Assembly: GCA_944351345.1 (NCBI GenBank) | Contig: CALVPO010000031.1 | Location: 1 to 14,407, forward strand | Reading direction: 5' to 3' | From: an uncultured Bacilli bacterium | Lineage (GTDB): Bacteria > Bacillota_I > Bacilli_A > RF39 > UBA660 | DNA length: 14,407 bases | Shown here: positions 1-6,689 of the stretch, piece by piece | Layout: each line of letters begins with the position of its first letter | Position numbering within the stretch: the stretch's first letter is position 1 | The notes under the pieces: generated by a model | The model's database searches: none | Told to the model about the DNA's origin: nothing | The model's input: only the letters and a program-made list of their open reading frames with translations | Translations under genes and position numbers: made by a program

Positions 1-45
1 TACGATACTAAATTAAAAATTATGTGTACTATATATAACATGAAT

Positions 46-549
46 TTAAATTAGAGCTTTCCGAACAGTTCTAATATCGTATTGTTGAAAATATTTTTTT
101 AAAGGATATATTATAGCTGTTCTAAAAAATCTATTATAAATATTTTCATCTACATCAGTGATTTCTCCTTTTGTTTTAAAATAGCTTTTATCTAATTTGT
201 TTAGGTTTATTCCAAGGATATGCATATAAAACTCTACTGGATTATAATTATTTAAAATAATATCACACCATCTGTTAGCGATATTAAAATTATTTGTATC
301 ATCGTATTTTTGATAATGTATTTTAATTTGATTTTTATAGTGATATGGGCACTTATTGTTACATACTGTATATTTTTGATTTGCTCCACACCTCAAGTCA
401 TTAAGCTTTTTTGATAATGATTTAATTTTATCGGTAGGAACTATACATATACCAATGTAGTTCCAATTTTCTTGTTCCCCACATTCTCCATTATCTAACT
501 TACCATTTTTTATTTCATCGCAAAAAATTGAAACATTAATTTTTTTCGT
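46..549 (-). CDS. DUF3800-like protein, short, no ATG start
   Basis: The frame reads from about 549 to a TAA at 46-48, roughly 167 residues. Near the N-terminus it has a beta-strand ending in CDE, then after a gap a second strand (YIGICIVP) and a lysine-rich helix. This is the layout I associate with the N-terminal half of DUF3800 proteins, predicted RNase H-fold proteins common in mobile and defence regions; the family resemblance is from memory. A clean AGGTG site at 557-561 lies 7 bases before an ACG codon at 547-549, exactly where an ATG would be expected. The first accepted in-frame start is a TTG at 394-396, which would discard the conserved CDE strand. Either ATG mutated to ACG, or a one-base change in the seven-base homopolymer at 540-546 detached an upstream ATG. 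DUF3800 proteins are usually longer (over 200 residues), so the C-terminus also looks cut short. It is divergent from the restriction operon. Function unknown; possibly a pseudogene. Confidence 0.5.
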   Translation of the reverse strand, partial: TKKINVSIFCDEIKNGKLDNGECGEQENWNYIGICIVPTDKIKSLSKKLNDLRCGANQKYTVCNNKCPYHYKNQIKIHYQKYDDTNNFNIANRWCDIILNNYNPVEFYMHILGINLNKLDKSYFKTKGEITDVDENIYNRFFRTAIIYPLKKYFQQYDIRTVRKALI

Positions 550-615
550 AGTTCATCACCTCATATACATTATAGCTTAATAAAAAAAATTGGTAAAGTT
601 TAATAAAAAGTATAT

Positions 616-664
616 ACGCAGGTCAAAATTTATGCTATACTTATATCATAGGACGCAGGTCAAA
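616..664 (+). promoter_or_regulatory. Extended -10 promoter flanked by 12-bp direct repeats
   Basis: TGCTATACT at 633-641 is an extended -10 element (TGn plus TATACT at 636-641) placed about 39 bases before the first methylase ATG. The 12-mer ACGCAGGTCAAA occurs at 616-627, just upstream of the -10, and again at 653-664, just downstream of the expected transcription start; the copies are 37 bp apart. The similarity continues as an AT-rich tail (ATTTA or TTTA). Two copies bracketing a promoter are a typical operator arrangement, and restriction operons are often controlled by a C protein or by the methylase itself. No separate controller gene is visible nearby. The repeat is seen directly; its role as an operator is inferred. 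Confidence 0.55.
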
Positions 665-679
665 TTTAGAGGTGGTTTG

Positions 680-1783
680 ATGTTAAAATTAGCAACAGTA
701 TTTAGTGGTATAGGGGCTATTGAACAAGCATTAAAGAGAATGAATATGGAATATGAAATAGAGTTTGCTTGTGATAATGGTGATATAGATATTGATATAG
801 ATTATAAAACTGAATTAAATAAGATTAAACAAATGAGTTCTGTAGAAGAAAAAAGGCTTTATGCTAATAATATTTATAAACAAAAATCTAGAAAAACGAA
901 TTTTGTTGAAATATCTTATAAGGCAAATTATAAAATTAATAACAATAATTTTTTTTATGATGTAAAATTATTAGATGGAACAGATTTTAAAAATAAAATA
1001 GATTTATTTGTTGGTGGAAGTCCTTGCCAAAGTTTTTCTGTCATTGGAAGCCGTGGAGGCTTTGAAGATGCTCGAGGTACTTTATTTTATGAATATGCTA
1101 GATTAGTTAGAGAAATTGAACCTAAAGTTTTTATTTATGAAAACGTTTATGGTGTGCTAACCCATGACAAAGGTAATACATGGAAAGTAATGCAAAATAT
1201 TTTTAACAAATTAGGCTATTACTATAAATGGCAAATTTTAAATGCAAAAGATTATGGAATACCTCAAGGCAGAAGAAGATTATACGTTGTTGGTTTTAAG
1301 AATAAAAGTGATTATGATAAATTTGAATTTCCAAAACCAATAAAACTAAAATATACTATGCAAGATTTTCTGATAGATAATACTAAAGAAGGTAATTTGG
1401 TAAGTAAGAACTCGAAATTAATTATTACAGAAAAAAAAGGAGAAAAAGTTGATGAGAAATATTTTCTTTCAGATAAGCTAAAAAAATATGTTCTTTCTCC
1501 TGGAACTAAAAATTTTATGCACCCAGAAGCAGAAATAAATTTATCAATAGCACGGGCTTTATTATCAACACAAGGTAATACTCACCGTGCCAGTGTAAAT
1601 AATTATGTTACTACTGATGGAAAGATAAGAGCATTAACTGAAAGAGAAACACATAGGTTAATGGGATTCCCAGATGATTATAAAATTGTGGTATCAAAGG
1701 CTCAAGCTTATAAACAAAGTGGTAATTCTATTGTAGTAGATGTCCTAATTGCAATATTGAATAATATTTATGGAGGTAAATAA
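680..1783 (+). CDS. DNA (cytosine-5) methyltransferase, first of two
   Basis: It transfers a methyl group from S-adenosylmethionine to C5 of cytosine at the site protected from the partner nuclease. The motifs appear in canonical order on 367 residues: motif I FSGIGAIEQAL (8-18), motif IV GGSPCQSFS with catalytic Cys116, motif VI ENV (154-156), motif VIII QGRRRLYVVG (196-205), then the target-recognition region, motif IX RALTERETHRLMGFP and motif X QSGNSIVVDV. Between motifs I and IV there is an insertion of about 60 residues, rich in Asn, Lys and Tyr, that the second methylase lacks. The frame is open back to a TTG at 590, but the ATG at 680 is preceded by AGAGGTGG and starts right before motif I, so it is preferred. 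It overlaps the next gene by one base (TAATG), indicating translational coupling. All key residues are present, so it should be active. Confidence 0.93.
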   Translation: MLKLATVFSGIGAIEQALKRMNMEYEIEFACDNGDIDIDIDYKTELNKIKQMSSVEEKRLYANNIYKQKSRKTNFVEISYKANYKINNNNFFYDVKLLDGTDFKNKIDLFVGGSPCQSFSVIGSRGGFEDARGTLFYEYARLVREIEPKVFIYENVYGVLTHDKGNTWKVMQNIFNKLGYYYKWQILNAKDYGIPQGRRRLYVVGFKNKSDYDKFEFPKPIKLKYTMQDFLIDNTKEGNLVSKNSKLIITEKKGEKVDEKYFLSDKLKKYVLSPGTKNFMHPEAEINLSIARALLSTQGNTHRASVNNYVTTDGKIRALTERETHRLMGFPDDYKIVVSKAQAYKQSGNSIVVDVLIAILNNIYGGK

Positions 1784-2769
1784 TGGAAAGAATTAAACAT
1801 AGGAAATATAAATATAAAACAGTTAGTTTATTTTCTGGTATTGGTGGATTTGATTTGGGATTTTCAAATGCAGGATTTGATATTATTTGGGCAAACGATT
1901 TCGATAAATATGCTTGTGAAACATTTAAAGCAAATATTAGTAAAAATATTGTTTGTGGTGATATTAATGAACATCTTGATGAAATACCACCACACGATGT
2001 TTTGATAGGAGGGTTCCCTTGCCAACCATTTTCTACTCTTGGAAAATTAAAAGGTTTTGATGATGAAAGAGGAACTTTGTTCTTTACTATTAAACAAATA
2101 ATTACTAAACATTATCCAAAGGCTGTAGTTTTAGAAAATGTAAAAAATATAATTAATCATGATGGGGGTAAAACTTTTAAACGAATTACTTCTGAATTAG
2201 AAGAATTAGGTTATAATGTGTATTATAAAGTACATAATACAGCGGATTTTGGTATTCCACAACGAAGAAACCGTGTTTACATTGTGGCTTTAAAAAAAGA
2301 TGCATTTAAAAATGTTCCATTTGAATTCCCACACACCAAAAAGTTAAAATTATCTGCACAAGATTTATTGGATAAAGATGTTGAAGAAAAGTATTTTATA
2401 AGCAAAAATATGATTAAGACAATTCTAGGTGAAGGAACTAAAGGTTATATTGTAAAACCAACTATAGATACTCCTATTTGTAAAACCTTAACAGCTACGA
2501 TGCATAAAATGCATAGAGCAAGTCAAGACAATTATTATACAGATAATATAAATTACAAAAGGCATTGTGGAGAAACAAAAACTAACATACGAAAATTAAC
2601 TCCTAATGAATGCAGAAAATTACAAGGCTTTCCTAGCGATTGGGTTCAAGTAGTTTCTGATACACAAGCATATAAACAATTTGGGAATGCTGTTACTGTT
2701 GATGTTGCGTATGAAGTAGCAAAAAAGCTTATGGATTATATTAATGAAAATAAATTGTGGGAGAGTTGA
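1783..2769 (+). CDS. DNA (cytosine-5) methyltransferase, second of two
   Basis: This is a more compact C5-cytosine methyltransferase of 328 residues. Visible motifs: I LFSGIGGFDLGF (17-28), IV GGFPCQPFS with catalytic Cys80, VI LENV (117-120), VIII PQRRNRVYIVA (159-169), IX RKLTPNECRKLQGFP and X YKQFGNAVTVDV. The ATG shares its A with the TAA of the preceding methylase, and GGAGG at 1772-1776 serves as its ribosome site. The two methylases differ strongly outside the motifs, so this is not a recent duplication. Known systems with paired C5 methylases usually target non-palindromic sites, each enzyme modifying one strand; that suggests, without proving, an asymmetric recognition sequence here. 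It ends in TGA four bases before the nuclease start. Confidence 0.94.
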   Translation: MERIKHRKYKYKTVSLFSGIGGFDLGFSNAGFDIIWANDFDKYACETFKANISKNIVCGDINEHLDEIPPHDVLIGGFPCQPFSTLGKLKGFDDERGTLFFTIKQIITKHYPKAVVLENVKNIINHDGGKTFKRITSELEELGYNVYYKVHNTADFGIPQRRNRVYIVALKKDAFKNVPFEFPHTKKLKLSAQDLLDKDVEEKYFISKNMIKTILGEGTKGYIVKPTIDTPICKTLTATMHKMHRASQDNYYTDNINYKRHCGETKTNIRKLTPNECRKLQGFPSDWVQVVSDTQAYKQFGNAVTVDVAYEVAKKLMDYINENKLWES

Positions 2770-2773
2770 TAGT

Positions 2774-4033
2774 ATGCAAAAGAAAAAAGTAATAATTGAA
2801 GATGTTGAAAAAATAATTGAATATTTGGAAGGTAAATCGGATTCTATTATTGAATTAATCGAAAACAATAGAGATTGTGAATATACTTTATTTCAAAAAT
2901 ATATAACTCATTCAGACATTATAACTGCCGGAAAAAGAAATGGAAAAGATCAATCAGTAGATAGAAATTACTTATATTATTTGTCAAATGATAAGATGTT
3001 TGAAATGGAGCAACATCAAGAAATGGAGAGTGCTAAACAATCTAATATAGGTATGCCAAAAGAATTTTATCAAAAACTTGAAATGCCCATTTTAGAAAGA
3101 AGAAGTGGTCAACAATCTACTCAACATGAACATCCTCGTGTAAATGATTATGCAGATGTATATTTAGTTAATGATACTCTTAAATATTTCAATATTGAAT
3201 ATACAAAAAAGGTATTTGAAAAACTTGGTAAAAATGTTAATTGGAATTTTGAAAAATTTAAACTCACTTTAAGTAATGGTAATTTTACACCAATTGAATT
3301 ATCAGAAGCAATACATGGATTAGGAACAGAATCTGACACTTATTTTCATATGTTACGTAGAAATATTTTTAAAGGTGATTCATTTATTTGCCTAATCAAA
3401 AGTAACATGGATACTCACAAAAAAGAGCTTTATATACTTTTAGAAAAAAACCCAATTTTCTTTACTATAATCGGTGAAACTAATCAGTTATGGGAAAACT
3501 ATTTGCAATTGAAGAATATCAAAGATTTAAATAAACTTACAACTGAACAAAAACTATTGCATAAAAATGATGAGAAAAATAGAAGCCTACAAAGCAAATG
3601 GAAAGATATGTTGGCTGCTGAAATGATGAATTATACTTCTGTAGAAAATGAAGTTTTTTGTCCATTTACTTATATTACCGCCGATTATAATAGCCTAAAA
3701 ACGTTATACAGAGCATCTCATATAAAGAGCTTTGCAGATTGTGATTCTGATGAAGCATATGACATTAATAACGGTTTATTATTGTGTGCAAATGCCGATG
3801 CTTTGTTTGACAAACATTTAATAACAATTGATGAAAACAAAGAAATTGTATTTTCTTTTGTTTTAGAACACGATGAGAAATTAAAGCAGTTATTAAGATT
3901 AAATAATGAAATTTTTAAAAGTATTTTGAACGATGAAAGAATGCATTATTTAGAATTTCATAGAAATGAATTTATAAAAAAAGAGACACTTAGAAAATTA
4001 GGGGTTATAGATGATGAAATTGTTTCAGAATAA
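2774..4033 (+). CDS. HNH restriction endonuclease (HNH_2-like)
   Basis: This is the putative cutting enzyme of the restriction operon, 419 residues. The C-terminal part (about 296-350) carries an HNH nuclease core: CPFT at 296-299 as a half zinc knuckle, ASHIKSF with the metal-activating His316, the NNGLLLCANADALFD segment with Asn333, and a DKHLITID strand with His348. This pattern matches the HNH_2 type found in many restriction enzymes. The N-terminal 290 residues match no domain I recognise; they are charged, largely helical in appearance, and probably carry DNA recognition. The start at 2774 is chosen because GGGAGAG lies at a good distance upstream and it gives a 4-base gap after the second methylase; an in-frame ATG at 2744 would overlap that gene. 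The last gene of the operon, it ends just before a bidirectional terminator. The nuclease call is strong; its specificity cannot be read. Confidence 0.82.
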   Translation: MQKKKVIIEDVEKIIEYLEGKSDSIIELIENNRDCEYTLFQKYITHSDIITAGKRNGKDQSVDRNYLYYLSNDKMFEMEQHQEMESAKQSNIGMPKEFYQKLEMPILERRSGQQSTQHEHPRVNDYADVYLVNDTLKYFNIEYTKKVFEKLGKNVNWNFEKFKLTLSNGNFTPIELSEAIHGLGTESDTYFHMLRRNIFKGDSFICLIKSNMDTHKKELYILLEKNPIFFTIIGETNQLWENYLQLKNIKDLNKLTTEQKLLHKNDEKNRSLQSKWKDMLAAEMMNYTSVENEVFCPFTYITADYNSLKTLYRASHIKSFADCDSDEAYDINNGLLLCANADALFDKHLITIDENKEIVFSFVLEHDEKLKQLLRLNNEIFKSILNDERMHYLEFHRNEFIKKETLRKLGVIDDEIVSE

Positions 4034-4036
4034 TAA

Positions 4037-4080
4037 AAAATGATAGTTGGAATTATCTTTCTAAACTATCATTTTCTTTT
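4037..4080. terminator. Bidirectional intrinsic terminator
   Basis: A perfect 12-bp inverted repeat, AAAATGATAGTT at 4037-4048 and AACTATCATTTT at 4064-4075, has a 15-base loop. It is followed on the plus strand by TCTTTT and on the minus strand by a T-rich run ending in TTATTATT. It sits between the convergent ends of the nuclease gene (4033) and the relaxase frame (4053), and can serve both. The relaxase stop codon lies in the loop. Confidence 0.85.
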
Positions 4081-5432
4081 GAAACAGTATAGCCATTTTC
4101 AATATAATTAATATCTTCATTATCTAAAATATCTTTATTTAGCATATCGGAAATAACATCTTCATATACTTTATCTTTACGATTAGAACTATAAAATTTA
4201 TCTTGCAAGAAATCTAAAAGCTTTTGCCATAAGTTTTGCCAAAATTGAACTATCTGTTCTAATTTAGATATTTTTTTATCTAATTCTTTAATTTCCTTAT
4301 TTTTGGAATTTAACTGGTATTTTGTTTTTTTATTTCTAGCATTTAAAGTCTGTATTTCATCTTGCTGCTTATCAATTGTTTCTTGTAGCTTTTTTTACTT
4401 GCTTATCGTGGTTTTGTAAGTCATTTTCAAGGTCATTAAGTATAATAGTTAGGTCATTTACATTTCTAATATCACTAACATTATTATTCACTTGGTCAAT
4501 GTAACTATTTATCTCATTAAGTTGGTTTTTATTTATTGTAAAATTTTCTTTATTGATAAAAGTTGGCTTTAGATTATCAATGATTTCTTTCACTTGATTA
4601 GACTTTTTAATGGTATCATTAGATTTCTTATTAACATCTTCTAATCTTTTTTTATTAGTTTCATTTTGCTTTTTTAGTTCATAATATTTTTTCATATTTT
4701 GAACTTGTATATCTTCATTTCTACCTAATTCTTTTGCTTTTAATTTCATGTTTGCTTTATAAATTTTATTAAAAGAGTTAATACACTTAACCCTCATTTT
4801 TTCTTGTATAAGTTTTAGTGAATCTTTAGTGAATATATCAGATTTACCAACTTGTTTTTTCATACCATTTTTTCGACCATTTTTAATTGGAATACCTACA
4901 ATATGCAAGTGAGGAGAACTTCATCATAATGGACTACGGCAGAAGCTATTTTAAAAGTTGGGACAATATTTTCTAAATCTAATAATTGCTCCTCAAATAC
5001 TAAATTCATTTTCTTTTTATAATTTTCTTCTTTATCTTCCCAATAGAACATATCACCAAGTTCAATAATAATTTCACAAGCTAGATCTGATTTTTTGTTA
5101 TTAGAAATATGGGTAAAGTAGTCATCAATTTTTCTGTCATTTCTAGTTTGTTTTTTATTATATTCTAATCTTGCTTCTTCAAATTCTTGTTTATATAATT
5201 CTTTAACATCTTCATATAAATTATTACTACCACGAAGAATAGTTATGAGTTCCTGATTATTATCATATTTTCTTAAATTATGTTTATTTACTTTTGATAA
5301 ACCTCTTGCATTTTGAATAGCATTATTGTTAAACATATTATCTTTTATATTTTTATTTTTCATTACTTGTCTTGAACGTTTACTTTTATTTTTATCATTC
5401 CCAATATGAAATGAATAAGATAATTCTTGCAT
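4053..5432 (-). pseudogene. Mob/Pre-type relaxase, two frameshifts
   Basis: Plasmid mobilisation relaxase of the Mob_Pre (MOBV) superfamily, which nicks and binds one strand at oriT. The start ATG at 5430-5432 has AAAGGAGTG upstream. The N-terminal part has the typical opening (SYSFHIGN, then an ARGLSKVNKHNLRKYD-like segment) and reaches HYDE at residues 168-171. The frame then breaks: the rest of the metal-binding motif, SPHLHIVGIPIK, continues in another frame from 4917. Only two bases (4918-4919) lie between the two halves where three are needed. The second frame gives the GMKKQVGKSDIFTK segment and a long Lys/Asn coiled coil, then stops at 4372. Removing one base of the seven-base run at 4390-4396 restores a third frame: more coiled coil, a FWQNLWQKLLDFL segment and an acidic tail, ending in TAA at 4053-4055. 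The break in the catalytic histidine motif should abolish activity unless it is an assembly error. Confidence 0.85.
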
Positions 5433-5466
5433 AAAATCACACTCCTTTTAGCACTAATTTTGTCAT

Positions 5467-5513
5467 GTCAAAATTTCTAACTCTCTATATATTTTGACGC
5501 AAGGCATCAAAAT
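5467..5513. promoter_or_regulatory. Divergent promoter region with inverted repeat
   Basis: The 81 bases between the relaxase start and the plus-strand ATPase remnant contain an inverted repeat, GTCAAAAT at 5467-5474 and ATTTTGAC at 5491-5498. The first arm extends as GTCAAAATTT, the same core found in the repeats ahead of the restriction operon (GGTCAAAATTT at 621-631). GACGCAAGG at 5496-5504 also resembles the GACGCAGG start of the repeat at 652-659. I cannot place a convincing -35/-10 pair. The shared core suggests a common regulator, but the region is AT-rich and chance matches are possible. Confidence 0.35.
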
Positions 5514-6008
5514 ATGGGAGCTAATGTAAATGGTAAAATAGATTGTGATAAAGAAGATAAAAAAACACCTTATAGATTTTACGAAATTAAGAAAAACGAA
5601 AATGGTAGTTATTTAGTAAAAACTAAAACTAATGAAACGCCATATAAACATGATTTTAAAGAAATTTATGAATTTTCAAAAAAAGTTAATGCAAACGATT
5701 TAACAGAATGTGAAATATATCATTATCCAAATATTATGCGAAAAATATTAGAGCAATTTATGGCTTTTAAAGTATCAAATTCTAGTCCGACTAGTGATAA
5801 CATAAATAATGTTAAAATTGCACTATGTGAAAATGTTAATCAAGTATCAACCAATGATAATATACAAATACCTATATTATTAGATGTATGTAATATATTG
5901 TCACATAAGTCAGCGCGTAATCCAGAACAAATTTTAAAATCTGCTCAATTTTTAATGAGAAAAATTGAAAAAGTGGATATTAATCATTTTTCTAATATGA
6001 TTAATTAA
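5514..6008 (+). CDS. C-terminal remnant of AAA_13-type ATPase
   Basis: This 164-residue frame looks like the last part of an AAA_13 / RloC-like ATPase, a group including anticodon nucleases and other defence ATPases. The order of segments fits: a strand ending in a TPYKHDFKEIYEF-like piece, then YHYPNIMRKILEQFMAFK (normally the LPNLLRKFLEMFLAFK-like helix), an ILSHKSARNPE piece where the family has a SHS motif, and a closing helix running to HFSNMI. The family is usually 500-800 residues with Walker A, coiled coil and Walker B before this point; none of that is here. The ATG at 5514 has only AAGG at 5501-5504 upstream, and the frame is open back to 5481. No ATPase activity is possible from this piece alone, so it is probably a leftover of a larger defence gene. 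The family assignment is from memory of the conserved C-terminal pattern. Confidence 0.6.
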   Translation: MGANVNGKIDCDKEDKKTPYRFYEIKKNENGSYLVKTKTNETPYKHDFKEIYEFSKKVNANDLTECEIYHYPNIMRKILEQFMAFKVSNSSPTSDNINNVKIALCENVNQVSTNDNIQIPILLDVCNILSHKSARNPEQILKSAQFLMRKIEKVDINHFSNMIN

Positions 6009-6063
6009 ATTATCTATATTGATATATTTTATGCAATACGTTATAATTCATACATCAAATACG

Positions 6064-6113
6064 AATGAACTTTTTACTAAAGTGTGCGTAACCCCTTTAG
6101 TAAACGCTTCATT
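6064..6113. other. Candidate oriT hairpin
   Basis: A perfect 10-bp inverted repeat, TTTACTAAAG at 6073-6082 and CTTTAGTAAA at 6095-6104, encloses a 12-base loop beginning TGTGCGTAACC. Outer arms AATGAA (6064-6069) and TTCATT (6108-6113) extend it with small bulges. No U-tract follows on either strand, so it is not a standard terminator. MOBV origins such as that of pMV158, as I recall them, have an inverted repeat with the nick next to a GTGTG; here AAGTGTG stands at the stem-loop junction. It lies about 630 bases upstream of the relaxase start, separated by the ATPase remnant. Function inferred. Confidence 0.4.
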
Positions 6114-6124
6114 TGTTTATCAGC

Positions 6125-6139
6125 CCTTGTAAATCAAGG
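6125..6139. repeat. Small perfect hairpin beyond the integrase end
   Basis: CCTTG TAAAT CAAGG forms a 5-bp stem with a 5-base loop, about 41 bases downstream of the integrase remnant stop (minus strand). Recombinase genes often lie next to their attachment site, so this could be part of an att core, but no second copy is visible in the window. It could equally be a weak structure with no role. Confidence 0.25.
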
Positions 6140-6179
6140 ATTTTATTATAGGATAATAGTTTTAGGACTTATTTAAGAC

Positions 6180-6402
6180 TTATTTTTCATGTAGTTTATT
6201 AAGGGCATTCACTGTATTGCTCTTTTTTTCTGGAAACATATGATAATAAGTATTCTGTACCATTTCTGCAGTATCTTCCAGCCTTTCTGCTACATCTTTA
6301 AAATCTATTCCTAAATTAATTAATAAGTTTGCATATGAGTATCTAAACCAACATAGTGATATTCTTTTTACATTTGCACCTTTAAATATTTTTCTATATG
6401 AC
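6180..6402 (-). pseudogene. Tyrosine integrase C-terminal fragment
   Basis: Read on the minus strand from an in-frame TAG near 6400 to the TAA at 6180-6182, the frame gives about 73 residues that align with the end of phage/transposon tyrosine integrases. Segments seen: RISLCWFRYSYANLLINLG (usual pattern RIxxHdLRHSxASLLI), then IDFKDVAERLEDTAEM and NTYYHMFPEK with the catalytic tyrosine, and a closing KSNTVNALNKLHEK. The histidine of the HxxR box is replaced by Cys, the following His by Tyr, and the usual LGH/LGD is LED. No start codon, catalytic-domain N-terminal half or DNA-binding domains remain. It is a dead remnant of the recombinase that presumably inserted the island. The frame immediately upstream is also disrupted. 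Confidence 0.72.
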
Positions 6403-6480
6403 TACTAATACATTTTTTGCTAGTATACTTAATATACCAAATATAAATATATCATTATTGAAACTAACAATACCAAATTT

Positions 6481-6523
6481 TAAAAAAATTAGAGAAAAAA
6501 TTAATCATCTTTCTTCTCTAATT
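6481..6523 (-). terminator. Intrinsic terminator, end of host-side operon
   Basis: On the minus strand AATTAGAGAA (complement of 6514-6523) pairs with TTCTCTAATT (complement of 6487-6496), with a 17-base loop, followed by a T run from 6488 down to 6482. The 5' arm lies inside the last codons of the 34-codon ORF. It would stop transcripts from the surface-export genes and marks the border with the island. Confidence 0.75.
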
Positions 6524-6605
6524 CAATATAAGTATTAAGTTTAATATAATTAATACTATCTAACATCTCATCTATAATATCTTCAACAATAATTTTATTA
6601 GGCAT
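6501..6605 (-). CDS. Small ORF, 34 residues, unknown
   Basis: An ATG at 6603-6605 has a strong AAAAAGGAG site 9-10 bases upstream (complement of 6615-6623), and the frame runs 34 codons to a TAA at 6501-6503. The product starts MPNKIIVED, is acidic (many Asp and Glu), has no membrane segment and could form one amphipathic helix. The stop lies within the loop of the terminator, so the short reading frame fits a real, tightly bounded gene. It follows the 600-residue anchored protein by about 84 bases and may be the last gene of that operon or have its own promoter. I do not recognise it; it may also be a decayed fragment at the island border. Confidence 0.5.
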   Translation of the reverse strand: MPNKIIVEDIIDEMLDSINYIKLNTYIELEKKDD

Positions 6606-6689
6606 ATCTCTTATCTCCTTTTTATTAAAGATAGCATAATAAAATTAAAATTTCATCAACTTCGACAAAAGATATCAAAATTAGTACTT

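Noticed and set aside
652..656. GACGC in the operator and at 5496-5500 as the restriction target of the operon
   Set aside because: The site occurs about as often as chance would give in this window, and nothing in the proteins ties them to this sequence.
616..664. CRISPR-like direct repeat
   Set aside because: Only two 12-bp copies exist, with a promoter between them; no array, no cas genes.
2620..2868. Minus-strand open frame across the end of the second methylase
   Set aside because: It lies opposite well-supported coding sequence, has no recognisable motif and no ribosome site.
3148..3339. Minus-strand open frame inside the nuclease gene
   Set aside because: It is antisense to a clear coding region, short and without family features.
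4372..4908. Second relaxase piece as an independent gene
   Set aside because: Its first residues are the middle of the PHLH catalytic motif; it is the continuation of the upstream frame after a one-base loss.
6073..6104. Hairpin as a terminator of the ATPase remnant
   Set aside because: No U-tract follows the stem on either strand, and it starts about 65 bases after the stop codon.
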